A stretch of 20,486 nucleotides of DNA from an uncultured Clostridia bacterium (GTDB lineage Bacteria > Bacillota > Clostridia > TANB77 > CAG-508), in contig CARFUA010000007.1 of assembly GCA_948976265.1 (NCBI GenBank), forward strand, positions 76,697-97,182, written 5' to 3'. A model generated the notes under the pieces. The model had not been told where the DNA came from. It saw only the letters and a program-made list of their open reading frames with translations, and searched no databases. The translations under genes were made by a program, and so were the position numbers. Positions 7,333 to 16,097 of this stretch are shown one piece after another; positions within the stretch are counted from its first letter, which is position 1; each line of letters opens with the position of its first letter.

Positions 7333-8307
7333 TTAACCTTTTTTCAATCCTTTCTTTATTTGAAATAATGGTTTTGCCAAACTTGGCATGTTTAATATTA
7401 AAAAATTTTCTAAGCGATAGCGAATATTTTCATATTGATATAATTCCCAGAACAACTGAATTTGTTTCCTCTGTAATTTTTTGTGATTTTTTAAATCCGT
7501 AAAATATTGATAAGCTTCTTTGGTTACTTGCTTCATTGCATCATCTTCAAATACATCTATGTTTTGTAAAAAAGTTTTAAAATGATCCAACTTAACTTCA
7601 ATAAACAAATTACGCATTTCTTCAAATTCTTTGATTTCATCCGATTTTCTTTTGGAGCCAATACGATTATTTACATGCTGTCTATATTTTACTAACGGTT
7701 TTTCAATAAAATCGATTTTTCCAAATTTGCTGACAACTAACGCAGTCCAATAATCATGTAAAATATAGTTTGATTTTTGTGGCAATGGCAATATTTTATC
7801 AATCCATTTTGATTTGACAAGCATTGTACATCCTGTTATGTAATTATTCAAATATAGACTTTCAAAATGATGAAACTTTTTTGCTTTTTTTTCAAATCCT
7901 TTTAATTTCCAATAGGATGGATACATTACATCTAAATTTTCGTTTACTACTTGTAGATTGGTATATACTAAATCACTGTTCGTTTCTTCTAGTTTTCGCA
8001 CAGATTGCTCGATTTTGTCTTTTTGCCAAATGTCGTCTTGGTCGGCAAACATGAAATACGAACTTTCCACTTTTTTCATCAAATATTCAAAATTTTTGAC
8101 TGGACCAAGATTCTTATTTTGTAAAAAGACAACCACTCGATTATCTGTTGAAACATAGTCGTTCAAAATTGCTCTGGTGTTATCTGTTGACATATCATCT
8201 GAAATGAGTAGGCGAAAATCTTGATTGGTTTGTTCCAAAATAGAATCAATTTGCTCTTTCAAATATTTTTCGCCATTATAAGTTGCCATTAAAATATCTA
8301 TTTTCAT
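7333..8307 (-). CDS. RgpB-like family 2 glycosyltransferase, probable rhamnosyltransferase
   Basis: The 324-residue enzyme has the short ATYNGEKYL beginning, ISDDMSTDNT (35-44) and the ADQDDIW block (88-94). That block is characteristic of the GT2 branch holding the streptococcal rhamnosyltransferase RgpB and related rhamnan enzymes. NNYITGCTMLV and the LHDYW segment (about 184-188) are also typical of that branch. It lies between the two ABC transporter genes and downstream of the full dTDP-rhamnose set, so rhamnosyl transfer in the cytoplasm to the growing lipid-linked chain is the likely role. Linkage and acceptor are not determinable. The C-terminal ~80 residues are helical and basic. Confidence 0.85.
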   Translation of the reverse strand: MKIDILMATYNGEKYLKEQIDSILEQTNQDFRLLISDDMSTDNTRAILNDYVSTDNRVVVFLQNKNLGPVKNFEYLMKKVESSYFMFADQDDIWQKDKIEQSVRKLEETNSDLVYTNLQVVNENLDVMYPSYWKLKGFEKKAKKFHHFESLYLNNYITGCTMLVKSKWIDKILPLPQKSNYILHDYWTALVVSKFGKIDFIEKPLVKYRQHVNNRIGSKRKSDEIKEFEEMRNLFIEVKLDHFKTFLQNIDVFEDDAMKQVTKEAYQYFTDLKNHKKLQRKQIQLFWELYQYENIRYRLENFLILNMPSLAKPLFQIKKGLKKG

Positions 8308-8322
8308 TTTATCAAACCTTCC

Positions 8323-9111
8323 TTATAATACATCCGCAAAATCCTTTTTGTTTTTCTTAAATACAGCATTTCCCCAAGCAAACATTAGAATTGTAACAAC
8401 CCAAAATACAATTGTATATAAGCCGTAATGCTCTGTAATAATGGTAGAACTTGGAATAAAAGCTTGGCGAAATCCTTCTATCAAATACGTAAACGGAAAT
8501 GCTTTAAAAAAGATACTAATGGTGCCTTGTATCATGTCTAAGTTCCAAACAATCGGTGTAAACCACATGCATAATTGCATGACAATATTAAGTAACTGTG
8601 AAAAATCTGGCACAACGGTTGTCAAAGCAGAAGTAAATCGCGTAAGTGCTATAATAAAACAAAAAGCACAAAAAATAATATAAACAATGGTTAATAAATT
8701 GGGAAAATAACCAAAAGCAACGCCTGCCATTGTAGCAATATAAATCAAAAATAGTCCGATAAAACTAGAAGACGTAATTGCTATTACAGGAATAATATCA
8801 ACTGGAAAAACTACTTTTTTTACTAAATAGCTATAATTTCGAATTGAATTACTACTATTTAAGATAGCGTCATTGCAAAACATCCACATGCCCATTCCTG
8901 GTAAAAACCAAACAACATAGGGAAATTTGCCAGAACTTCCTGTTTTCAAAATATATTGAAAAACAATGACATAAGTTAGCATAAATACAAACGGTTGGGC
9001 AAATCCCCAAATGGTTCCTAAACTGGTATTGGCAAATCGATTTCTGAAATCATTTTTTCCAAGTTGTAAGGCTAGTTTTCTGTTTTTATAAAGTGTTCTA
9101 AAAAATTCCAT
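8323..9111 (-). CDS. wzm: ABC-2 type permease for polysaccharide export (Wzm/RgpC type)
   Basis: This 262-residue membrane protein has about six hydrophobic helices after an amphipathic N-terminus. The KNDFRNRFANTSLGTIWGF region (19-37) is the hallmark beginning of Wzm/TagG/RgpC permeases, and the PFTYLIEGFRQAF block near 200 is also conserved. It pairs with the ATPase at 6042-7331 to carry the finished undecaprenyl-linked chain across the cytoplasmic membrane. The absence of a Wzy polymerase or large Wzx flippase in the window fits an ABC-dependent route. GGAG lies about 6 nt before the ATG; the gene begins 12 nt after the preceding stop. Confidence 0.93.
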   Translation of the reverse strand: MEFFRTLYKNRKLALQLGKNDFRNRFANTSLGTIWGFAQPFVFMLTYVIVFQYILKTGSSGKFPYVVWFLPGMGMWMFCNDAILNSSNSIRNYSYLVKKVVFPVDIIPVIAITSSSFIGLFLIYIATMAGVAFGYFPNLLTIVYIIFCAFCFIIALTRFTSALTTVVPDFSQLLNIVMQLCMWFTPIVWNLDMIQGTISIFFKAFPFTYLIEGFRQAFIPSSTIITEHYGLYTIVFWVVTILMFAWGNAVFKKNKKDFADVL

Positions 9112-9123
9112 TTTTTTCTCCTT

Positions 9124-12100
9124 TTACTCATAATTCCAATCTTTTTGAAAGCTTTTTAAAATATCCATACTATTTAATATGGCATTTGAACAATAATAAT
9201 CTTCTGTGAAAAATAATGTCTGCATTTCCTCTGTAAATTTGTCAAGTTCGTTAATACAAATTTCATAACAACGATAAATATATCGATTATCGATTTCTTC
9301 CTCCAAAACTAAATCGCCTAATGTATCTAACATCGTTTCTGTGAATTCTTTTACACCTTGATAGACCTTATCCAATTTTTCCATCGATTCTTTCTTGTTT
9401 GGTTCATGTAAAAATCTAGGAATCCATGTCTCATTTTCCCAATCCATGTAAGTAAATTGCCCATCTGGAGACGTTAAAAACGATTCTAGTAATAACGAAT
9501 TTTCGCGAAGAATATTTTTGTCAATCGCTTTATTATAAATATCTTTATTGAAACAAGAATAAACTTTACAGTTTAATTTAAGTGGTTTTAAATCACTTTT
9601 TACCACAAAATATTTTCCAGATACTTTCTGATGCAACAATTTTGAAAAATAATATTGTGCCGTTCCCGAATAGCCCAAATCCAACATGGAAACTTCTTTG
9701 TGAGCAAAATCAATTTTCAAACTGTCGATGTATTTTAAATATTTTTCTTTTTCTTCTTTTGCATTTTTTAAAATAATGTCAAAATTCTCCTCTAAAATAG
9801 CCATTACTTTATCCATGTCTTTTGGCAAAGATATGATTTCATCTTTAAAATTATTTTCTTTATAATTGAATCGATAATACAGCAATTCCCTCATAGAACC
9901 AAAATAAAGCGGTTGCAAAATTTGTTTTGCATCTTCCAATGTTTCAATCGACATAACCGTAATTGCACGTCTTGATATATATAAATAATGATCTTCTACC
10001 TCTTGCAAAATATTCAATTTTTCTTTGAAAATATGATATAGCTTTTGTAAATAATAGCCTTCTCTTGCAGAAAACAACAGTATTTCTCCTGTTTTTGAAG
10101 TCTGTGCCATTTTAACAATCCAAGCCATGTATTTAAAAATAATTGGTCCTAAAACAGCATATCCAAAATCGTAGTAGCTGTTAATCATCGCGTGATTTTC
10201 AATATCATTCATTGCAAATGGTGAATTACAAATGCTTCGATTAAGAATCGACCCCATAGCAACTGATTCTGCAAGGTTTAGGGAATCACTATCTTGTACA
10301 TATTGATAACGCATCAATTGATTTAATTTTGTGCCTTTCATAATATGAAACGCTGGTTTGTATCTTCGAATTACTTGATGCACATCTGCTTCTTCATTAT
10401 CTCCAATATGAATGGTCGAATCACTTGGATATTTTTCGAAAAAGTAATCCCACATTGTTCCATTATCTTTTCTATAGCCAATCTCAGAAGAAACCAATAA
10501 ATCAGAATAGCGTTCATAGCCACATTTGCTTAAAATCTTTTCTAAGATTTCTCTCGTAAAATACATGTCACTAATCAAAATAATTTCCTTCCCCTGTTCC
10601 AATAATTGATAATACAATTCTAACATCTCATAACGTGGAATAGCTAAATCAATTTCTGTCTGAATTTCAGTTTCTTTTATCCATTGAACATCTTGGTTGG
10701 AAAGGTTGGTCAGTTGTTGAAATTCTTCATAGATTTCATGAATATTACAATCTCCTTGGAAGTTCTTCTTTTTTCGTACCATTAATTCTGCTTCTTTTCT
10801 TAATTCACAATAATTGTCTAATTCAATCGATTTCTTTTTTATTTTATTAGCTATAATTTTAAAACTGTCACTTGGTTGGTAAACTTTTCTTGTGATTAAA
10901 GTGTCAAAAATATCAAAAGTAATTCTATCATAATTTTTCAGATTTTCAAAAACACGTTCTTTGTTCCAAGCATAATATTCGCTTAATAATTGCTCGCCTT
11001 TATTTTTTCGATAGCGCTTTTCACCAACATTGTAAATAGCCAAATCGTACCCATTATGTTTGGCAACTTTTCCTGTGATTCTTTCAAATACATATGGTAA
11101 TGTTCCTTCATTTTTTCCTTCTTCTGTTCCAAAATCTTCCCAAGTTAATTGCAAATCAAACAATTGTTTTAGTGCATCTTTTTTCGCCCAAAACATACTT
11201 CCTGCTGGAAATTGTAACATTTCATCTTGGAATTTAATTCCCATTCGATTTAAAATATCACGCGCCAATGGTGCTTCGTCTAGCCAAGTATGAATCCAAT
11301 AAGGACATGGTCCTGGAAAGCTATCTACATAAACCATTCCCATATTCATTTGTTCCATCAAATAAAAACATTTCATAATTCGTTCAGTTGAACCTAGTAA
11401 ATGGTCTAACATAAAATGGCGCCACTCCGTTTGCTCTTCGCCCATTCTTAATGATTTTTTTGTGTGAACATGCATTATATAATCGTATTTTTTCAATTCT
11501 TCCCTAAACTGAACAAACATTGGTCCAAAATCACGACCACTATTTGGCGTCACAACAACTTTTACATAATTTACATTGATGATTTTCTGGAATTTCTCTG
11601 TTACTCTTTTGACAGCACTTTCATCACATATTGAAACATATAAATCAAATTCGTATGGTATGTTAGAAAAATACTGATAAAATTCTTCTAATAAATCAAG
11701 ATAATATAAATGCAAATGAATTGCAATGGATTTTTCTAAACTCACTTGAACTTTTACATTTCTTAATTCTGTTCCGTCTTCTAACAAAATCCTGTCTGCA
11801 TTTTCCTCTTTGGAATATTCTTCAAAAGTTTTTATTCCTAAAATTTTTGCTAACTTTCTAGAATATAACACTTTATTTTTCAGTTTTCGTTTATGCTTTT
11901 TAATCGGATACATTTCATATATCTTTTTGCCACCTTTGCGAATCATCGAAAAAATTCCTTTTTTCAATGGTCTAAAAACTTTTTTTACCCCACGAATTGT
12001 AATCGTCACTGGATAAAATCTTCTTTCTCTTTTTAAAACCATTTCCCCTTTTCGATATTGCTCACTAGCATACAAATTTACAACTTCTTGCTTTTTAGCT

Positions 12101-12270
12101 TCCAACTCATTTTGTAATCTTGAACAAGTATTATTCGCTTGATGGCAAGCATTTCTAACTTCATTTAATTCTTTTGAAAGTAAACTGTTCATCATTTCCT
12201 TGCTGTCTAGCATGCCTTGTTTGAATTCAAGTTCTTTTTCATATTTTTCAGTGTCTTCCTTCATCTTCAT
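9124..12270 (-). CDS. Coiled-coil / RgpF rhamnan synthesis / HAD hydrolase-like multidomain protein
   Basis: The 1048-residue protein has four parts. Residues 1-75 are a charged coiled coil and 80-135 a very basic linker. Residues 165-420 match the rhamnan synthesis protein F (RgpF) family, with IAIHLHLYYLDLL, NSGRDFGP (243-250), HVHTKKS (267-273) and FPAGSMFWAK. Residues 448-650 form a HAD domain with FDIFDT (nucleophile D453), S567 in LISDMY, K601, and GDNEEAD (623-629). The tail (about 695-1048) has FSAREGYYLQ, ISRRAI and DLGYSGTAQ, known from HAD proteins of the COG5610 type in glycan clusters. RgpF proteins are needed for rhamnan elongation; the HAD substrate is unknown. The ATG overlaps the upstream stop (ATGA). 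ATG at 12264 has better spacing to GAAAGG and could be the true start. Confidence 0.87.
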   Translation of the reverse strand: MKMKEDTEKYEKELEFKQGMLDSKEMMNSLLSKELNEVRNACHQANNTCSRLQNELEAKKQEVVNLYASEQYRKGEMVLKRERRFYPVTITIRGVKKVFRPLKKGIFSMIRKGGKKIYEMYPIKKHKRKLKNKVLYSRKLAKILGIKTFEEYSKEENADRILLEDGTELRNVKVQVSLEKSIAIHLHLYYLDLLEEFYQYFSNIPYEFDLYVSICDESAVKRVTEKFQKIINVNYVKVVVTPNSGRDFGPMFVQFREELKKYDYIMHVHTKKSLRMGEEQTEWRHFMLDHLLGSTERIMKCFYLMEQMNMGMVYVDSFPGPCPYWIHTWLDEAPLARDILNRMGIKFQDEMLQFPAGSMFWAKKDALKQLFDLQLTWEDFGTEEGKNEGTLPYVFERITGKVAKHNGYDLAIYNVGEKRYRKNKGEQLLSEYYAWNKERVFENLKNYDRITFDIFDTLITRKVYQPSDSFKIIANKIKKKSIELDNYCELRKEAELMVRKKKNFQGDCNIHEIYEEFQQLTNLSNQDVQWIKETEIQTEIDLAIPRYEMLELYYQLLEQGKEIILISDMYFTREILEKILSKCGYERYSDLLVSSEIGYRKDNGTMWDYFFEKYPSDSTIHIGDNEEADVHQVIRRYKPAFHIMKGTKLNQLMRYQYVQDSDSLNLAESVAMGSILNRSICNSPFAMNDIENHAMINSYYDFGYAVLGPIIFKYMAWIVKMAQTSKTGEILLFSAREGYYLQKLYHIFKEKLNILQEVEDHYLYISRRAITVMSIETLEDAKQILQPLYFGSMRELLYYRFNYKENNFKDEIISLPKDMDKVMAILEENFDIILKNAKEEKEKYLKYIDSLKIDFAHKEVSMLDLGYSGTAQYYFSKLLHQKVSGKYFVVKSDLKPLKLNCKVYSCFNKDIYNKAIDKNILRENSLLLESFLTSPDGQFTYMDWENETWIPRFLHEPNKKESMEKLDKVYQGVKEFTETMLDTLGDLVLEEEIDNRYIYRCYEICINELDKFTEEMQTLFFTEDYYCSNAILNSMDILKSFQKDWNYE

Positions 12271-15200
12271 AACCTTTCATTTTCATTGATTTTTTCAGTC
12301 CTGATTTCACAATATAGCGTATCCAAGCGTAAATTAATATTATAATATGGATCGCCTACTTTTAATACTTCCTGCCAAATGGCTCGAAAATGCTTCATTT
12401 CTTGATTAAAACGACTGATTTTTTCTGGCGTATCTTCTAACCCTCTGGTTTTTGATTCATAATGCCACAATTCTACGTATGGATTATAAATAATAGAATA
12501 ACCTAACTTTCTGATTTTTAAGCAAAAATCCATATCATTAAAAGCAACCGCCAAAGATTCATTCATATAATCGACTTCTTCATAAATTTCTCTTCTTGTC
12601 ATCAAACAAGCGCCTGTCACAGCAGAAATATCTTGAATCATAACTGTTTTGGCATAATAACCAAAATCATTTTTGGCTGCTCCTTTATAAAAATGTCCCA
12701 TAATATTTAAATATCCTTGTAAAATTCCTGCATGTTGTATTGTTTCATCTAAATAATATAGTTTCGCACCTACTGCACCAATTTTCTTGTGCTGGCAATA
12801 TCCTATCATTAGTTCTAACCAATCTGGTGTAATCACTTCCGTATCACTATTTAACTGCACGATAAAATCCCCATCCGACTGTTTTACACCAAAATTAATA
12901 ATTTTAGAATAATTAAATCCCTTTTCCAGATACTTTATAAGTTTTATTTGAGGATATTTTTTTAACTCCTCATAATAACGAAACGTTTCCTCTTCTTCAC
13001 TATTATTTTCAATAATTATTATTTCATAATTTTGATAGGTTGACTTTTCCAAAATCGCTTGAATACATCTTTCAAGAATGGATTTTGCATCCTTATTCGG
13101 AATTAAAATGGATACTTTAGGATTTCCTTCCACTTCGTATTCAACTTGATACGTTCCTAATGCCACACCATCTGATACTTTTCCTTTCAATCCTAATCTT
13201 TTTACATGCTCCTCAATTGCTCTTCTGCCTGCTTCAAAAGCCCATGGTTTCGCATCACTTCCCTGTGCCGCAGTAGCTGTTGATGCTGGATGTGCTCTCC
13301 AATGATATAGTATTTTAGGAATATGTTTTATATTTTTTTCCTCCACAATTTCAGACATTCTCAAGAAAATATCGTAATCCTGTGCCCCATCATACTCGCT
13401 TCTAAATCCGCCCAGTTTGTCCATCACTTCTTTTTTGAACACGCTAAAATGGCAAATATAATTTTGACTTCGTAAAGTATCTGGTGCAAAATCCGCCTTG
13501 AAATGTGCGTCATATCGTTTCTCACCGATACCTGGCGTTTTATCCTCATCTGTATAAATGAATTCTACTTCTGGATTTTCTTGAATACACTTTACTACTT
13601 CATACAAACAATTCATCGCTAAAAAATCATCATGGTCTAAAAGCCCAATATAATCTCCTGTTGCCAATTTTAAAGCTTCGTTAGTATTGCCAGAAATTCC
13701 TTTATTCTCTGCAATAGCAGAATATTTAATTCTGGTATCTTTTTTAATCATTTTTTGAATTTCTATCAATGGTTCTGGACTGCCATCTGCCAAACATAAT
13801 TCCCAATTTGAATAAGTTTGTTGGTTCATAAAAAACAATAATTCCCTAAAAAATTCCGTTGAAGTATTATACAAAGGGACAATGATACTAATTTTAGGTT
13901 GCACTTTAAAACAATGTTTTCTTTGTTTTTCTAATTCTTCTTGGGTAGGTTCATTATTCTTAATCCAAGCATCATACGGTGTTTGGACGGTCATTTTAAG
14001 TCTCTCATCATTTACTTTTTCCAACAAATTAGCCCAATTTCGTGCCGTTTCTTTGTCAGTATATTCAGAAAACATTTGGGTTGTTTGATTTAAGATACGA
14101 CGATGTCTTCTTTTTTCGTAACGATAACGCATACCACTTCCTGGTGGCATTAAACGATCCACTAATTTAATTTTATTTTTTACATTCAAAACCCAAGCAA
14201 GATATCGAAGAGGCTTTGTAATCTTCCAAGATTTAGATTTTTGTATAATATTTAATTGTCGTACATATTCCTCAATCGTTCCATGACAAACAGCTAACTG
14301 CTGATTCAATTGGCATAATTCTGCTTCTTGATTTTCCTTCACTTGTAATAAATTTTCTCGTTCGGTTTCTAAAGTTTGCTGTAAATTATTGTACTGTTTC
14401 ATTTGTTCATTTAGCTGCATTATATTTTGTTGTAAATTCACAACTGTTTGCTTATCCTTTAGAGCTTCTTGTTTGAAATTTAATACCTCTTGTTTTAATT
14501 GCACAAACTCCTTATTTTTTCTGCCAATTTTTTCGATTGAAGTAACATATAAGTTCATCACATAATCATCTTGTATTTGATTAAATTGCGCTACATCAAG
14601 CTCTCTAAAAACATCTACATATTGCGTTATTTGAAACATCTGATATAATTCTTCTTTTGGAATAAACGCATCTAATTCACTATTATAAAAAATAAATCGA
14701 TACATCAAAAACTCAATGGGTATATTTTCTTCATACCATTCTTGATCATATAAATAAAATTCACCATCTATCACAAAACAATTCTGACCACGCAAATCAA
14801 TTAAGCCATCTTTGATAAAATGCAATTGTTCAATTGCTTCTGGATCTTGTATTTTATACTTATCAAGAATAGTAAATTCTGGTTTATCAATAATTTCAAA
14901 TTGGTCAAATACTTCTTTTTTGAATTTTTCAATCAAAGCAAGTGTTTTTTGTTTTCCTTCTGCTTGAAATGTGTCTACTAAAAACTGATCTAACGATATT
15001 CCATTTTTGGCATATTTACTCATAATTTCATGATTTTCATAGCAATCCAATGTCTTGATATGATTTTTGTTTAATATCTCAACATTTCTCCCAATTCTTT
15101 CTATATGAGATTTTGCCATTTCACAATTTGCCCTTTTATAGATAAAATCTTTTTTCATAATTGTTTTGATGTTATATTTCTGTTTTCGATAAATCTCAAA

Positions 15201-16076
15201 ATTCGCATATCGAATTTCATTCTGAACTTCTTCATAACCAATTTCCATAAAATAGGAATTCGCAAATAATTTAAAATAGTTCTTATTCTCCTTTAATAAT
15301 TCAATATACGTCAAACGTGGACTAAACTCGCAAAATTCTTCTTCATCAAAACAAATCAAATCTCGATTCATAATGCTTTCTGCATCTGGTAAATACTCCT
15401 CGGAAAAAATAACATTTGTCAAACGATAATTTGGTAACGGATAATACACTTTATAATGTAAGCCTAATTTTTTCAAAAGTTGCTCTGCCCCATGAAGTGT
15501 CAATTGGTCAATCTTTCCTGTAATTGTGTCATATTGATTTGGAATTCCATCTTTGATTCCTGCCCAATAGCGCATCCCAAATTTATTATCAAATGCCACC
15601 AAAATTTTTCCATCTTGCTTCAAATGTAATTTTGCATAATCTATTTTTTTCTTCAACTCTTCCAAATTTGAAACACCAATTATTGTAACATAATCAAATT
15701 TTCTTTCTAATCGAACCTCTTCAAAATAACCAATAAAAATCTCCAAATTGTTATTTTGCAAATATCTCTTCTGAATAAAACTCGCTTTTGTTCTTTGATT
15801 AGAAATCATTGTTATATTCTTGGCTTTTTTTAATATTTCGCCTACTCGCTGCCCCAAATCAGGATTCAAATCAAGTATTTCAGCATTTTCTTTAAAATCA
15901 TACCAATTCAAAATATTTCCATTTATTTCAGTAACCCTTTTAAATTCCTCAAATGGCATATTTTCTGTTATCAAACCTTGATACAAATCCGCAATGTATT
16001 TCTCAATTTGAAGTTTTTCATTTTCTGTTATTTTTTCTTCTCTTTCTGCAGAATAGAAATCGAAATTTAATTTCAT
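12267..16076 (-). CDS. Fusion of degenerate methyltransferase, kinase-like module, coiled coil and two GT2 domains
   Basis: A 1269-residue protein. Residues 1-290 are homologous to the methyltransferase at 5053-6036, but motif I reads ILDLNPDLG (67-75) and the strand-2 acidic residue is gone, so SAM binding is doubtful. Residues about 300-500 look like a protein-kinase/phosphotransferase fold: K314 (FIYKR), catalytic loop DLRGQN (D427, N432) and metal-binding DQEW (D444). A Gln/Leu-rich coiled coil spans about 515-612, ending in KSKSWKITKPLR. Then come a GT2 domain (728-930; DHDD 814-817) and a second GT2 (987-1200; NSDTE 1076-1080, NDMDFCL 1180-1186). The first three parts follow the order of WbdD, which caps and terminates ABC-exported O antigen; the GT2 pair resembles Myxococcus RfbC-like enzymes. 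The start at ATG 16076 is preferred over an upstream in-frame TTG at 16088, because GGAGG lies 5 nt before it and the paralogue begins the same way. Confidence 0.88.
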   Translation of the reverse strand: MKLNFDFYSAEREEKITENEKLQIEKYIADLYQGLITENMPFEEFKRVTEINGNILNWYDFKENAEILDLNPDLGQRVGEILKKAKNITMISNQRTKASFIQKRYLQNNNLEIFIGYFEEVRLERKFDYVTIIGVSNLEELKKKIDYAKLHLKQDGKILVAFDNKFGMRYWAGIKDGIPNQYDTITGKIDQLTLHGAEQLLKKLGLHYKVYYPLPNYRLTNVIFSEEYLPDAESIMNRDLICFDEEEFCEFSPRLTYIELLKENKNYFKLFANSYFMEIGYEEVQNEIRYANFEIYRKQKYNIKTIMKKDFIYKRANCEMAKSHIERIGRNVEILNKNHIKTLDCYENHEIMSKYAKNGISLDQFLVDTFQAEGKQKTLALIEKFKKEVFDQFEIIDKPEFTILDKYKIQDPEAIEQLHFIKDGLIDLRGQNCFVIDGEFYLYDQEWYEENIPIEFLMYRFIFYNSELDAFIPKEELYQMFQITQYVDVFRELDVAQFNQIQDDYVMNLYVTSIEKIGRKNKEFVQLKQEVLNFKQEALKDKQTVVNLQQNIMQLNEQMKQYNNLQQTLETERENLLQVKENQEAELCQLNQQLAVCHGTIEEYVRQLNIIQKSKSWKITKPLRYLAWVLNVKNKIKLVDRLMPPGSGMRYRYEKRRHRRILNQTTQMFSEYTDKETARNWANLLEKVNDERLKMTVQTPYDAWIKNNEPTQEELEKQRKHCFKVQPKISIIVPLYNTSTEFFRELLFFMNQQTYSNWELCLADGSPEPLIEIQKMIKKDTRIKYSAIAENKGISGNTNEALKLATGDYIGLLDHDDFLAMNCLYEVVKCIQENPEVEFIYTDEDKTPGIGEKRYDAHFKADFAPDTLRSQNYICHFSVFKKEVMDKLGGFRSEYDGAQDYDIFLRMSEIVEEKNIKHIPKILYHWRAHPASTATAAQGSDAKPWAFEAGRRAIEEHVKRLGLKGKVSDGVALGTYQVEYEVEGNPKVSILIPNKDAKSILERCIQAILEKSTYQNYEIIIIENNSEEEETFRYYEELKKYPQIKLIKYLEKGFNYSKIINFGVKQSDGDFIVQLNSDTEVITPDWLELMIGYCQHKKIGAVGAKLYYLDETIQHAGILQGYLNIMGHFYKGAAKNDFGYYAKTVMIQDISAVTGACLMTRREIYEEVDYMNESLAVAFNDMDFCLKIRKLGYSIIYNPYVELWHYESKTRGLEDTPEKISRFNQEMKHFRAIWQEVLKVGDPYYNINLRLDTLYCEIRTEKINENERL

Positions 16077-16081
16077 AGTTT

Positions 16082-16086
16082 CCTCC
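16082..16086 (-). promoter_or_regulatory. Shine-Dalgarno site that fixes the fusion-gene start
   Basis: GGAGG on the minus strand lies 5 nt upstream of ATG 16076. It falls inside the four extra codons that a TTG start at 16088 would add, which argues against that longer form. Confidence 0.8.
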
Positions 16087-16097
16087 AAGCTTATATT

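Noticed and set aside
12267..16076. Idea that the fusion gene is a pseudogene or an assembly join of two genes
   Set aside because: The frame is open over 1269 codons, the linker and coiled coil are continuous, and the GT2 and kinase-like motifs are intact. Only the SAM site is lost.
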